Shown piece by piece: positions 44,504 to 54,256 of a stretch of 64,000 nt of DNA (position 1 is its first letter; every line of letters begins with the position of its first letter). A program made the position numbers and the translations under genes. Under the pieces are notes generated by a model. It was not told the DNA's origin, made no database searches, and worked only from the letters and a program-made list of their open reading frames with translations. The DNA lies in NCBI GenBank assembly GCA_016124375.1, contig WGNV01000010.1, positions 108,733 through 172,732 on the forward strand, given 5' to 3'. This DNA is from Tepidisphaera sp. Its GTDB lineage: Bacteria; Planctomycetota; Phycisphaerae; Phycisphaerales; UBA1924.

Positions 44504-44665
44504 TCTCGGGCGGCGGGTGAGGACTGCCGGGAGTTTCTTTCGACGCTCCGGCGCGCAATCATCCGATCGTCAATCCGAACAACGCGTGGGCGATGGGAAG
44601 GACCCGGTCGCCGCCGCCGCGTGAAACGGGAAGGTCATTCAGTCGCTCCAACAACGGACACGTAC

Positions 44666-45337
44666 ATGCCAACTGCGACCGAATCCGGGGACACGATCGA
44701 GGCACCGGGCAACGGGCGGGTGCGCCTGCGGGATCGGTCGGTGTTTCTCGGCAAGTTTCTGAAGCAGGGAGTGACGATCGGCAGCGTGACGCCCAGCAGC
44801 CGCTGGATGTCGCGCGAGCTGGCGCGGTATGTCGATCCGTCGCGCCCGCAGAAGATTCTGGAACTGGGGGCGGGCACGGGGGTGGTGACGCGGGTGATCG
44901 AGGACACGATGCACCCCGAGAGCACGCTGGTGGCGGTGGAGGCGCTCAAGGACTTTGAGCCGATGCTGCGGCGGAGCACGCGCCGAACGCACCTGATCAT
45001 CGACCGGGTGGAGCGCGTCTGGCGCGAGCTGGTGGCGCTGGGGCCGTTTGATGTGGTGGTGAACTGCCTGCCCCTGCCCTCGCTGCCGGCGCGGGTGCGG
45101 GCGAGCGTGCTGCGGGTGGTGGATCTGGGCGCGCCAAACTCGATGTACAGCCAGCTCACCGAGTTTCCGCTGCTGTTTTTGCCCGTGTATAAGCGCTATT
45201 TCCGCAACGTGAAGTTTGTGATGGTGCCGCTGAACATTCCGCCCGGGGGGGTGTATCACTGCACCGGCGTGCGGCGGCCATCGAGCAAACTCAAGCGGGC
45301 CCGCGAGCGGGCGGCCAGGAAAGCCGCGCGGGGCTAG
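44666..45337 (+). CDS. SAM-dependent methyltransferase, phospholipid methyltransferase-like
   Basis: This protein of about 223 residues is a class I methyltransferase with SAM motif I KILELGAGTGVVTRVIE. The N-terminal FLKQGVTIGSVTPSSRWMSR resembles the region before motif I in bacterial phosphatidylethanolamine N-methyltransferases of the PmtA type and in rRNA dimethylases. The C-terminus is strongly basic (RARERAARKAARG), which would suit binding to membrane or nucleic acid. The substrate is not certain. The start could also be a GTG at 44621, 15 codons upstream; neither has a clear Shine-Dalgarno sequence. Its stop shares CTAG with the facing cytochrome gene. Confidence 0.75.
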   Translation: MPTATESGDTIEAPGNGRVRLRDRSVFLGKFLKQGVTIGSVTPSSRWMSRELARYVDPSRPQKILELGAGTGVVTRVIEDTMHPESTLVAVEALKDFEPMLRRSTRRTHLIIDRVERVWRELVALGPFDVVVNCLPLPSLPARVRASVLRVVDLGAPNSMYSQLTEFPLLFLPVYKRYFRNVKFVMVPLNIPPGGVYHCTGVRRPSSKLKRARERAARKAARG

Positions 45338-46179
45338 ACGCCCTTTTTAAGGCCCGCGATCCACATTCCAACGGTGGAGATCTGGTCCGTCGTGGGCTGC
45401 GGCTTGCCCTTGGGGGGCATGTGGTCTTCGTCGCTCAACGGCAGGGCCATGCGGTAGGTCAGCTCGCTCTGGTTGGGGTCACCGGGGACGACGACGGCGC
45501 CGGCGTCGCTGCCATCCCAGAGGCCTTGTGAGGTGTCGAGGCGCAGGCCGCCCTTTTGCTTGTTGGGGCCGTGGCACGAGACGCAGGTGCTGTCGAAGAT
45601 GGCCTGCACCTCGGGCGGGACATCGGCGTGGGCGAGGGGCGTCTCTGCGCGTGCGTCGGGCGTGGCGCCCACGCGGGGCGGGGAGTCTTGGTGAGCCGGG
45701 CGGCGCGTCAGGGGCTGGGTGATGAAGCCTTCGCCGTGGGAGATTTCGCCCCCCAGATGCCCGGTGGGGACCATGACCCCAAGCGTCATGAGCAGGGCGA
45801 GGAGATAGGCCCGATCGCGCCCGTTGATTCCCGGCAGGGTGGGGGCGGCGCTGCGGGCATGGTCGGCCCGGATCAGAAGCACGCTCATGACCAGCACGCA
45901 CAGGGCAAATGCGATGCCCAGGTACTGATGCCAGAAGATTGATTCGGAGGTGTACGCAGGGTCGCGGGCGAGGGTGAGACCCATGAGGGCGGCGAGCAGC
46001 GCCGAGGCGCCGGCCAGCACGCCCAGGACGCGCGGGGCGTGCGGGCAGGCGGGATCACGCGAGACGAGCCGCCAGCCTTCGATGCCCGCGATGGCAGTCA
46101 CAAGGCCGATGGGCAGGTGGAGCATGACCGGGTGAAGGCGGCCGAAGACTTCGAGCAGTGCCGAGGGTGTGAGATTCAT
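45334..46179 (-). CDS. Planctomycete-type cytochrome c membrane protein
   Basis: This 281-residue protein has an N-terminal membrane domain of about four helices starting FGRLHPVMLHLPIGLV, similar to DUF2231 proteins, and a C-terminal PSCyt1-like domain. That domain has the haem motif STCVSCHGPNKQKGGLRLD and a Met ligand candidate in DEDHMPPKGKP. It should be a membrane-bound c-type cytochrome exposed outside the cytoplasm. An ATG 14 codons upstream (46221) is an alternative start. It is divergent from the cytochrome b562-like gene, so both may take part in electron transfer. Confidence 0.88.
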   Translation of the reverse strand: MNLTPSALLEVFGRLHPVMLHLPIGLVTAIAGIEGWRLVSRDPACPHAPRVLGVLAGASALLAALMGLTLARDPAYTSESIFWHQYLGIAFALCVLVMSVLLIRADHARSAAPTLPGINGRDRAYLLALLMTLGVMVPTGHLGGEISHGEGFITQPLTRRPAHQDSPPRVGATPDARAETPLAHADVPPEVQAIFDSTCVSCHGPNKQKGGLRLDTSQGLWDGSDAGAVVVPGDPNQSELTYRMALPLSDEDHMPPKGKPQPTTDQISTVGMWIAGLKKGV

Positions 46180-46350
46180 GGCGGGTGATTCGGAAAAACG
46201 AGCCTGAATAGAGGCGGTCATCAGGGGGTAATGCGGCACGGATGGGCCGGCGGCACGTCCGCGTTGCGGAAGATACGCTGAAGCCAATCCGGCGGGGGCC
46301 GACGGTCGTGCAAGGCCGGGCCCAACCGGGGCTATTCGCGAGGAGCTTCT

Positions 46351-46935
46351 ATGGCGCGTGGTGCGTTGATCAGCCGTTTCGTGGCGGCGTCGGTGATGGG
46401 CGTGATGGTGCTGGGCGGGACGGCGTTCGCGCAGCCCGCGGGCGAGGCGCCGAGCAAGCAGCCCGAGGGGGCGCAGCCCCGCCGGCCGCGGGCGCAGTTT
46501 GGCGAGGGTCGCGAAGGCCGCGGCCCTTCGGTGGAAGGCGCAATGAAGGCCATGGGCCGCTCGCTGAAGGCGCTCAAGGGCCAGATCGCCGACGCGAACA
46601 AGAAAGAGGAAAACCTGTCGCTGGTGGCGGCGATGGAGATGGCCTGCGTGAACGCCAAGGGCGGCAAGCCCGGCGGCCCGGCGATGAAAGCCGCCAAGAC
46701 CGACGCTGAGAAGCAGGAGCTGACCGCCAAGTTCCGGGCCCACCTCATCCACCTCGGCCACGCCCTGCTTGACCTCGAGTCGCAGGTGATGGAAGGCAAG
46801 ACCGACGAGGCCAAGGCGTCGATCGAGAAGATCGAGAAGATCCGCGATGAAGGGCACCACCTGATGGGCCTGGACAAGGAAGACGAGAAGGGCGAAAAGG
46901 GCGGGAAGGGCGAGAAGAACGAAAAGGGCGGCTGA
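46351..46935 (+). CDS. Exported cytochrome b562-like protein
   Basis: This 194-residue protein has a signal peptide ending GGTAFAQ, a Pro/Arg-rich linker and a four-helix domain resembling cytochrome b562: it begins MKAMGRSLKALKGQI, with a candidate axial Met, and ends KIEKIRDEGHHLMG, with a candidate axial His. The C-terminus is a Lys/Glu/Gly-rich tail. Some family members do not bind haem, and the b562 assignment is by pattern only. It is divergent from a PSCyt1-like gene and ends at a terminator. Confidence 0.75.
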   Translation: MARGALISRFVAASVMGVMVLGGTAFAQPAGEAPSKQPEGAQPRRPRAQFGEGREGRGPSVEGAMKAMGRSLKALKGQIADANKKEENLSLVAAMEMACVNAKGGKPGGPAMKAAKTDAEKQELTAKFRAHLIHLGHALLDLESQVMEGKTDEAKASIEKIEKIRDEGHHLMGLDKEDEKGEKGGKGEKNEKGG

Positions 46936-46959
46936 ACACGCCCCGATTGGACCTTGTTG

Positions 46960-46991
46960 CCCCCACGGGCCAATCCGCCCGTGGGGGTTTT
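46960..46991 (+). terminator. Intrinsic terminator of the cytochrome b562-like gene
   Basis: CCCCCACGGGC (46960-46970) pairs perfectly with GCCCGTGGGGG (46977-46987), loop CAATCC, followed by TTTTG. Confidence 0.9.
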
Positions 46992-47172
46992 GCACGCCGG
47001 ATCAGCCAGCCGCCGGTTGCCCGACGCGACCGGCTTGCCTAGTGTTTCGGCCCGGCCCAGCGGCCCTGCTGTTTGGGTTTGGCTTGGGATCGGTTGCAAA
47101 CGGCTCGCGTGACTTTTCAAGTGTGTTTGGATCGCAAGCGGGGTCTGCCCCGCGTTTCGAGTGAGGTGAACG

Positions 47173-47451
47173 ATGCCCGCGGTGTGCGCATTTACCGGCA
47201 AGAAGACGTCTCGCGGCATGAAGCGCGCCTGGCGCGGCCAGGCCATCGCCAAGGGCGGCTTCGGTCTGAAGCCCACCGGCATCACCCGCCGCACCTTCAA
47301 GCCCAACTTGCAGGAAGTCACCGCCCTGATCGACGGCGTGCCCCAGCGGGTCTACGCCTCGGCCAAGGCGATCAAGCAGGGCCTGGTCGTCAAGCCCCTG
47401 AAGCGGAAGTATGGCTACACCCGCCAGCAGAAGGGCCTGCCGACGCACTGA
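47173..47451 (+). CDS. rpmB: 50S ribosomal protein bL28
   Basis: This 92-residue large-subunit protein begins MPAVCAFTGKKTSRG, close to the usual CxxTGKxxxxG start of bL28 with a single cysteine, and continues GITRRTFKPNLQEV. The C-terminus is basic. AGGTGA lies about ten bases upstream of the start. It stands alone, without rpmG, and ends at its own terminator. Confidence 0.93.
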   Translation: MPAVCAFTGKKTSRGMKRAWRGQAIAKGGFGLKPTGITRRTFKPNLQEVTALIDGVPQRVYASAKAIKQGLVVKPLKRKYGYTRQQKGLPTH

Positions 47452-47498
47452 GTTTGCGTGCTGGCCTGAGCCTTCATACGCACGACTGAAATACTTCG

Positions 47499-47533
47499 CA
47501 CCGCCCCGGGTCTCGCCGGGGCGGTGGTGTTTT
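47499..47533 (+). terminator. Intrinsic terminator of rpmB
   Basis: CACCGCCCCGG (47499-47509) pairs perfectly with CCGGGGCGGTG (47516-47526), followed by GTGTTTT. Confidence 0.9.
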
Positions 47534-47622
47534 CGGTGCTGCCGGACCCCTGCGCAGGGTGTTGCGGCTCACAGGTTTGCGAATCGCGATCGGCGTCCCT
47601 CCGCGGGTAGAATCTCCCAGTC

Positions 47623-48174
47623 ATGAAGTGCGATCGGTGTGACAAAAGCGCGACGGTGCACGAGCTCACGCAGGTCAATGGCGTGAAGGTCGAGCGGCAC
47701 CTCTGCGAGCAGTGCGCGAAAGAGCTGGGCCTGGCGCCGCCCGTGCCGGCGGCCGGACCGATTTTGGGAATGCAGGTGAGCATCACGACCGCGCGAGCCG
47801 CGGGATGCCCGACGTGCAGGACGACCTTTGCCGAGTTCAAGCAGCACGGGCTGCTGGGGTGCGCCGACTGCTACAAGGTGTTCGAGGCCCAGCTGGCGCC
47901 GCTGCTGGCCAGGGCCCACCAGGGGGGGGATCGGCACCGGGGCAAGGTGCCCCGGCGACTGACCGGCGCCCCGGCCCCGGCCGCGGACCCAGCGGTTCTG
48001 GCCGAGCTGGCCGAGCGTGCTCGGCGTCTGGCGGCCCTGCGGAATGAACTGGACGGGGCGGTGAAGTCTGAGCAGTACGAGCGGGCGGCACGCCTGCGTG
48101 ACGAGCTCAAGCGGCTGTCGACCCCCACTCAGCGACCGGAGCCTCGGGACCTTGACCAGGGGTTGGGCGAATGA
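47623..48174 (+). CDS. mcsA: McsA-type protein, activator of protein arginine kinase
   Basis: This 183-residue protein has four CxxC pairs (CDRC, CEQC, CPTC, CADC) forming zinc-binding ribbons in the first about 90 residues and a UvrB/UvrC motif in the C-terminal helix (LRNELDGAVKSEQYERAARL). In Firmicutes McsA binds and activates McsB and regulates ClpC-dependent proteolysis. Its ATGA overlap with mcsB supports that role here. CtsR and ClpC genes are not nearby. Confidence 0.9.
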   Translation: MKCDRCDKSATVHELTQVNGVKVERHLCEQCAKELGLAPPVPAAGPILGMQVSITTARAAGCPTCRTTFAEFKQHGLLGCADCYKVFEAQLAPLLARAHQGGDRHRGKVPRRLTGAPAPAADPAVLAELAERARRLAALRNELDGAVKSEQYERAARLRDELKRLSTPTQRPEPRDLDQGLGE

Positions 48175-49262
48175 CCCCGGGCGGGTATTACGAACCTCCC
48201 AAGCCCCCGGCCAGCGAGCCCCCGCCGGAGTGGCTGAAGGGCGAAGGCGAGGCCAGCGACGTGGTGCTGTCGTCGCGGGTGAGGCTGGCGCGCAACCTCG
48301 CCGGCGTGCCGTTTTCGCCAAAGAGCGGGCCCAAAGACCGGGCGCGCTCGCTGGAACTCTGCCGCGATCAGATTTTGCTGGCGGGGCTTGCCTCGCGCAT
48401 CGTGTGGGAGGATCTGCACGAGGCCACGCCCATCAAGCGGGCGTTGCTGGTCGAGCGGCACGTGATCTCCAAGCAGTTGAGCAAAGGCCGGGGCGGGGCG
48501 GACGAACCCCGGGGCGTCGCCTATTCGGTGCCCGACGAGCGGCTGGCGATCATGGTCAACGAGGAGGATCACCTGCGGATCCAGGCGATCCGCAGCGGGC
48601 TTGCGCTGAGCGCGGCCTACGCCGAGGTCGATCGCGCCGACGACCTGATCGAAGCCGGGCTTGATTACGCCTTCAGCCGCCGATTTGGATACCTCACGGC
48701 CTGCCCGACCAACGTGGGCACAGGCGTGCGGATGAGCGTGATGCTGCACCTGCCGGCGCTGCGACTGACGGGTGACATCGAGAAGGTGAAGCGGGCGGCG
48801 GACGGGCTGTGCCTGGCGGTGCGCGGGTTTTATGGCGAGGGTTCGGAAGCGGTGGGGGACTTGTATCAGCTTTCGAACCAGACGACGCTTGGCAAGACCG
48901 AGCAGGAGATCCTGTCGCTGCTGGAGACGGACATCCTGCCGCGAATCGTGGAGTATGAACGCGTGGCGCGGCGGGAACTGCTGACCAAGCGGCGCACGCT
49001 GCTGGAGGACCAGGCGTTCCGGGCGTGGGGCCTGCTGAACAACGCCCGCCTGCTGACGACCGAAGAAGCGATGCAGATGCTGAGCATGGCCAGGCTCGGC
49101 TCGATCTGCGAGATTCTGCCGGTGGACTCCAAGACGATCAACAGTTTGTTTCTGCTGGTGCAGCCGGCCCACCTGCAGCGGGTGATGCGGACCGAGCTTG
49201 ATCAGGAGCAGCGCCGCTCGGCGCGGGCGACGTATGTTCGCTCTCGCCTGGCGCGGGGGTGA
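48171..49262 (+). CDS. mcsB: Protein arginine kinase McsB
   Basis: This 363-residue phosphagen-kinase-fold enzyme phosphorylates arginine residues in proteins, which can mark them for ClpCP degradation. Motifs are VVLSSRVRLARNLAGVPF, MVNEEDHLRIQAI and YLTACPTNVGTGVRMSVMLH, which carry the arginines and the cysteine of the active site. The length is normal. It overlaps mcsA by ATGA and is overlapped at its 3' end for 125 bp by the facing zinc-ribbon gene. Confidence 0.94.
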   Translation: MTPGGYYEPPKPPASEPPPEWLKGEGEASDVVLSSRVRLARNLAGVPFSPKSGPKDRARSLELCRDQILLAGLASRIVWEDLHEATPIKRALLVERHVISKQLSKGRGGADEPRGVAYSVPDERLAIMVNEEDHLRIQAIRSGLALSAAYAEVDRADDLIEAGLDYAFSRRFGYLTACPTNVGTGVRMSVMLHLPALRLTGDIEKVKRAADGLCLAVRGFYGEGSEAVGDLYQLSNQTTLGKTEQEILSLLETDILPRIVEYERVARRELLTKRRTLLEDQAFRAWGLLNNARLLTTEEAMQMLSMARLGSICEILPVDSKTINSLFLLVQPAHLQRVMRTELDQEQRRSARATYVRSRLARG

Positions 49263-49839
49263 GGCGCGAGCCCGGATCGATCGCGCGGTTCGAGAAGTCT
49301 GGCCAAGGTGCCAGCTCTGACGCGTCGCGGCCTTGGACCAGGAGCCGCATGATGACTGCGGCGGAGAGGCCCGGCAGCACCATGAACGGCAGAAATGAGT
49401 CGAAATGAAACAGATACTCGAACAGGAAGCCAAGCGGTGCTGTGAGTAACGCTGGCCCGATCTGTAGCCACACAGGCGGTCGGCGAACAATCAGCCGTCC
49501 CGCCCAGAGAACGAGCAGGGTAATGACATAGACCGTTGCATTGACAACTGCCAAAACTCCCGTGATCGCGACCGCTTCGGCATCGTAGATGGAGCGAGGT
49601 GAAGTGATCACCAACGCTGACAAGAACTCGACGACGATCGCGATCCACCCAAGCACCACGCAACTCGCTTTCGCCCAAGCAGCGGCACGCAGCACGCGTC
49701 GACGGGCGGCGGCTTCATCCAGCCCGCATTCCGGACAGGGGCCGGTGATGCCCTCGAGCGGATAGCCGCAGGAGAGGCAGGGTTTGGCGGAGGACTCGGG
49801 CACGTGCGAATGTACGGCGTGGGGAGGCTTGGGTTGCAT
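49138..49839 (-). CDS. Zinc-ribbon membrane protein A
   Basis: This 233-residue protein has an N-terminal zinc ribbon, CLSCGYPLEGITGPCPECG (about residues 20-38), then four or so membrane helices, and an Ala/Pro/Ser-rich tail. Function unknown. It is a paralogue of the next gene upstream, and the first about 125 bp of the two genes are about 90% identical in DNA. Its last about 40 codons run antisense into the 3' end of mcsB, so the tail is uncertain. Start ATG at 49839. Confidence 0.7.
   Translation of the reverse strand: MQPKPPHAVHSHVPESSAKPCLSCGYPLEGITGPCPECGLDEAAARRRVLRAAAWAKASCVVLGWIAIVVEFLSALVITSPRSIYDAEAVAITGVLAVVNATVYVITLLVLWAGRLIVRRPPVWLQIGPALLTAPLGFLFEYLFHFDSFLPFMVLPGLSAAVIMRLLVQGRDASELAPWPDFSNRAIDPGSRLTPAPGESEHTSPAPSGAAPDQARSASPAAGGPAAPAETNC
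49715..49839 (-). repeat. Copy A of a 125-bp duplicated 5' gene end
   Basis: This block encodes the zinc-ribbon N-terminus of protein A and matches 50341-50465 without gaps, at about 113 of 125 positions by hand alignment. The rest of the two genes is far less alike. Confidence 0.85.
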
Positions 49840-49925
49840 GACTGCGGGAAGCGGTCGAAGGCCGCGGCGGGAGCCAAGTGTGACGAGGTGAGGTGGACGC
49901 TCCACCAGATCGTTTGCGGCGTAGA

Positions 49926-50465
49926 TCAAAGGCTGCTGGCCGCGTGCCCCGGTGCGATAAGGCGCATGGTGATGGCGGCGACGATTGGGCCAACGAAGAC
50001 CAGGAGAATTGAGGACTCAACAACTGAGTTGGCAATGGCAATCGTCAGCGCCGAGACCGGAAGGGAGAGCAGCGGCGGCCAAAATCTGGACCAGAAAGGT
50101 GGCCAGCGGAGATGTACGCGCTCGGACCACAGAATCGAGAGCGACGCGCCATACGCCGCGGCGCAGAATACGCCAAACCACAGGAGAATCAGAATGCCTT
50201 CGGCTCTCTGCCCTCTGCGAATCGGATTCCAAAAGAGCGGAGTTGCAAGCGATTCCAATAGGATGAGCGTAAAGCCGAGCAGAAGGCAGTTCCTCTTTAT
50301 TGCCTTGCCGCGACGGAAGGCCACATCCTTCGCTGCACCATCATCCAGCCCGCATTCGGGGCAGGGGCCGGTGAGGCCGTTGAGCGGATAGCCGCAGGAG
50401 AGGCAGGGTTTGGCGGAGGACTCGGGCACTTGCGAATGTACGGCGTGGGGGTGTACGGGTTGCAC
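49926..50465 (-). CDS. Zinc-ribbon membrane protein B
   Basis: This 179-residue paralogue of protein A starts at GTG (50465) with the ribbon CLSCGYPLNGLTGPCPECG and about four membrane helices, ending in a short polar tail. It has no known function. The near identity of its 5' end with that of gene A suggests recent duplication or gene conversion limited to the ribbon. Confidence 0.7.
   Translation of the reverse strand: MQPVHPHAVHSQVPESSAKPCLSCGYPLNGLTGPCPECGLDDGAAKDVAFRRGKAIKRNCLLLGFTLILLESLATPLFWNPIRRGQRAEGILILLWFGVFCAAAYGASLSILWSERVHLRWPPFWSRFWPPLLSLPVSALTIAIANSVVESSILLVFVGPIVAAITMRLIAPGHAASSL
50341..50465 (-). repeat. Copy B of a 125-bp duplicated 5' gene end
   Basis: Partner of 49715-49839; see there. 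The two copies are direct repeats separated by about 500 bp. Confidence 0.85.
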
Positions 50466-50504
50466 ACGCCCGGTAGCCGATGCGTGTATTCCGGGCGTTG
50501 GCCG

Positions 50505-50843
50505 CTATGACAGGATTTCGATGCTCTCCGCGGTCGACCCGGACGTGCGGTCGCCGTCCGACCAATAGAAAAGCCATTGGCCGGATGGCGCCTTCTCGAT
50601 CTTCGGCGAAAGATCCCTGTTGAACTCCAAGTGGAGTTGGCCACATCCGTTGAGGCGCACGATGACGCGGCGGGGGCTTCGGTCGGCGTCGAAGTTGTAG
50701 ACGACGAACGTGACGTAGACGTCGGGGTTTGCCTCCCACCCTTCGACGAAATCGCCGACGCCCTTCGTGCGGCTCATCACTGTCACGCATTCGACGAAGG
50801 AGTCGTGCCAGTCGATGCGGGCGATTTCGGCGGCGGCGTCCAT
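50505..50843 (-). CDS. Hypothetical protein
   Basis: This 112-residue soluble protein is predicted mostly beta-strand, beginning MDAAAEIARIDWHDSFVECV. The WHDS opening followed by strands with VYVTFVVYNFD and a final Ser/Glu-rich end is seen in small immunity-like proteins, but I cannot assign a family. It is upstream of the zinc-ribbon gene B on the same strand. Confidence 0.6.
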   Translation of the reverse strand: MDAAAEIARIDWHDSFVECVTVMSRTKGVGDFVEGWEANPDVYVTFVVYNFDADRSPRRVIVRLNGCGQLHLEFNRDLSPKIEKAPSGQWLFYWSDGDRTSGSTAESIEILS

Positions 50844-50896
50844 GTAAAGAGGGTACGGGCGGGTTGCATGCCACGCCTCGTACGCGGGCTTTGCAC

Positions 50897-50924
50897 GCCC
50901 CTCTCGGAGAGAGGGGCCACCCGG
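50897..50924. repeat. REP-like palindromic element, copy 1
   Basis: GCCCCTCTC (50897-50905) and GAGAGGGGC (50909-50917) form a perfect 9-bp stem, followed by CACCCGG. An inverted copy lies at 58965-58994. This copy lies immediately past the pheA stop codon, where it could protect or end the transcript. Confidence 0.75.
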
Positions 50925-50925
50925 A

Positions 50926-52167
<1,242 letters not shown>

Positions 52168-52281
52168 AGGTCGAGGTTATCGGTGTTTTTTGCGTGGGGG
52201 TTGGGCGGGGGCGGGCAAAAACATCGTCCAGATGGCGAGATTACCGCACCTGAGCTGTGAAAAACGGCCGATGGTGGGAGC

Positions 52282-52473
52282 ATGAACATCGATGCCGCCA
52301 GCCTGTCGCAGATCCAGCAAGCCGACGTGCAGAACCAGATCAGCATCAAGGTGGCCCGCAAGACGCTCGACGCCGAGCAGCAGCAGGGCGATGCGGCGAT
52401 CGCGCTCATCAAAGCCGCGGCTGAGGTGGCCAAGCAGACCGGCGCCGGCGGGAAGCTTGACGTGCAAGGCTAA
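52282..52473 (+). CDS. YjfB-family putative motility protein
   Basis: This 63-residue protein matches the YjfB family (putative motility proteins) in its short helical form, MNIDAASLSQIQQADVQNQI, and the Lys-Thr/Gln-rich second half with LDAEQQQGDAAIALIKAAAE. Function is not known experimentally. No flagellar gene lies nearby. Confidence 0.75.
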   Translation: MNIDAASLSQIQQADVQNQISIKVARKTLDAEQQQGDAAIALIKAAAEVAKQTGAGGKLDVQG

Positions 52474-52522
52474 GCCCCGCGTGCCTTGACGCACCCCCGC
52501 CCCGCCGACGACAATCTCTCGC

Positions 52523-53413
52523 ATGTGCCGATTCGTCCTGTATCACGGTTCGCCCCTGCCGATTTCCTCGCTCATCACCGAGCCCGCCCACTCGATCATC
52601 AAGCAGAGCGTGCACGCCGACGAGACCGACGAGCCGCTGAACGGCGACGGGTTCGGCGTCGCGTGGTACGCGCCTGAGATCAGCCCCCGCCCCGCGGCCT
52701 TCCGCAGCGTGACGCCCGCGTGGAGCAACCTCAACCTGCTGGATCTCACCCGCGTCACCCGCAGCGGGTGCGTGCTCGCCCACGTGCGGGCGGCCACTGC
52801 CGGGCAGCCGGTCATCGAGACCAATTGCCATCCATTCACGCACGGGCGGTTTACGTTCATGCACAACGGCGACATCGCCAGGTTTCGCCAGATTCGTCGG
52901 CGGATCCTCGACGATCTGAGCGACCAGGCCTTCGGGGCCATCCGGGGCTCCACCGACAGCGAACACCTGTTTGGCGTGTTTCTTGACGAGGTGGAGGGCG
53001 CCGAACTCGACAAGGCCCCCGACCGGGGCGAGGCGCTGGCCCGCGCCCTCGAGCGCGCGGTGCACCGCGTGGTGGTGCTCAGCGAAGAGATGAAAACCAT
53101 TGTGCCGCCCGAGCCCGGCGTCGAAGACGACCACTCGTGGATCAATGTCGCGGTCAGCGACGGCATTGTCTCCGCAGCCATCCGCACCACCACCAGCCCG
53201 CTGGAGCCTTCGTCGCTGTACGTGCACCACGGGCGGCGGTATGTGTGCGAAGAGGGAGTCTGCCGCATGATCGAGCCCGAAGAGGGGCACGGCGCCGTGA
53301 TCATCTCCAGCGAACGCCTGAGCGACGACGAAGGATGGATGAAAGTGCCCCGCGACAGTGTCGTCATCGTGCGTGAAAATCGCACCGCCACCATCCGGCC
53401 GATCAATCGCTAG
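52523..53413 (+). CDS. Class II glutamine amidotransferase
   Basis: This 296-residue protein begins MCRFVLYHGSP, so Cys2 becomes the N-terminal nucleophile after Met removal. It has GDGFGVAWY, AHVRAAT and HNGDIARF, as in the YafJ/EgtC-like group. It should release ammonia from a glutamine or gamma-glutamyl amide; no synthase partner or ergothioneine gene is nearby, so the substrate is unknown. Very little space separates it from the yjfB-like gene (50 bp), which may be on the same transcript. Confidence 0.9.
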   Translation: MCRFVLYHGSPLPISSLITEPAHSIIKQSVHADETDEPLNGDGFGVAWYAPEISPRPAAFRSVTPAWSNLNLLDLTRVTRSGCVLAHVRAATAGQPVIETNCHPFTHGRFTFMHNGDIARFRQIRRRILDDLSDQAFGAIRGSTDSEHLFGVFLDEVEGAELDKAPDRGEALARALERAVHRVVVLSEEMKTIVPPEPGVEDDHSWINVAVSDGIVSAAIRTTTSPLEPSSLYVHHGRRYVCEEGVCRMIEPEEGHGAVIISSERLSDDEGWMKVPRDSVVIVRENRTATIRPINR

Positions 53414-53512
53414 CGGCCACGAGCCCGAAGCGCCAGCGAGGGTCTCCACCATCTCGCGACGCCGCGGTGGCAAGCCCAAACCCACGAGGCCCGACTCAAG
53501 GAGACTCATCCC

Positions 53513-53704
53513 ATGTCGACCAAGAAATCCACCCAACTCAAAGATGGCGCCAAGTGCACCGTGATCGGCGGCACCCACAAGGGCAAGCACGGCACCGTCG
53601 CCGACATCAACATCAGCAAAACTGGGCACCAGACCATCACCGTCATCCAGCCCGATGGCGAGCGATTCAAAACGCTGGCCAAGAACGTGAAAGTCGACGG
53701 ATAG
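53513..53704 (+). CDS. Small KOW-motif protein
   Basis: This 63-residue basic protein is little more than a KOW motif, KCTVIGGTHKGKHGTVADI, as in ribosomal protein uL24 and NusG, which bind RNA. A stand-alone KOW of this kind could bind RNA or the ribosome; the exact role is unknown. AAGGAG lies upstream of the start, and codon use is normal, so it is very likely expressed. Confidence 0.75.
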   Translation: MSTKKSTQLKDGAKCTVIGGTHKGKHGTVADINISKTGHQTITVIQPDGERFKTLAKNVKVDG

Positions 53705-53758
53705 CGAGTTCGACGCAACCGAGACCCGCGCTGGCCCTTCGGGCTCGCACGCGGGCGC

Positions 53759-54256
53759 TCACCGGCTCGTGCGCAGCCATTCCGGCAGCTGCCGCACCTT
53801 TCCCTCGCGGTCCACGCACGCCAGCGTGGTGCTGGCCGCGGCACACAACGTCTCGCACGCCTGGCCCGCGTGCTCGACGACGACCACCTCGTACTCGTGC
53901 ACGATCTTGACGGCGCTCGTCTCCGCCACGCGTGTGCGGACCTCGACGACATCGTCATAAAAAACGGGCTTGCGATAGCGGGCGTCAAGCTTGGCGATGA
54001 CCAGGAACACGCCCGAGGCCTCCAGTTGGGCATAACTGACGCCCGAAGCCCGCAGCAGCTCCGTGCGCCCGATCTCGAGCCAGGGGATGTACGCCGCGTG
54101 GTGGGCGACGTTCATGGGGTCGCACTCGCAGTAGCGGACGCGGACCTGGACCGAGCCGCTGGCGGGAGGGGGCGTGGCGTGGGCGAGCGAGGCGGGGCTG
54201 ACATCATGCTTTGAGGCGTGGTTCTTCACATGGGAGTCTAGACATGGCGCAAACAT
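53759..54256 (-). CDS. Acyl-CoA thioesterase, 4HBT/YbgC-like
   Basis: This protein of about 165 residues has a hotdog fold. VRVRYCECDPMNVAHHAAYI is the YbgC-type start with the conserved catalytic Asp (CECDPM), followed by LEIGRTELLRASGVSY and VIAKLDARYRKPVFYDD. It should hydrolyse acyl-CoA thioesters. The start is uncertain: ATG at 54256 or GTG at 54229, since the domain begins about 30 residues later. Downstream on this strand no other gene follows closely. Confidence 0.88.
   Translation of the reverse strand: MFAPCLDSHVKNHASKHDVSPASLAHATPPPASGSVQVRVRYCECDPMNVAHHAAYIPWLEIGRTELLRASGVSYAQLEASGVFLVIAKLDARYRKPVFYDDVVEVRTRVAETSAVKIVHEYEVVVVEHAGQACETLCAAASTTLACVDREGKVRQLPEWLRTSR

Noticed and set aside
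48129..49490. 453-codon minus-strand frame opposite mcsB
   Set aside because: Antisense of a well-supported kinase gene; no recognised domain.
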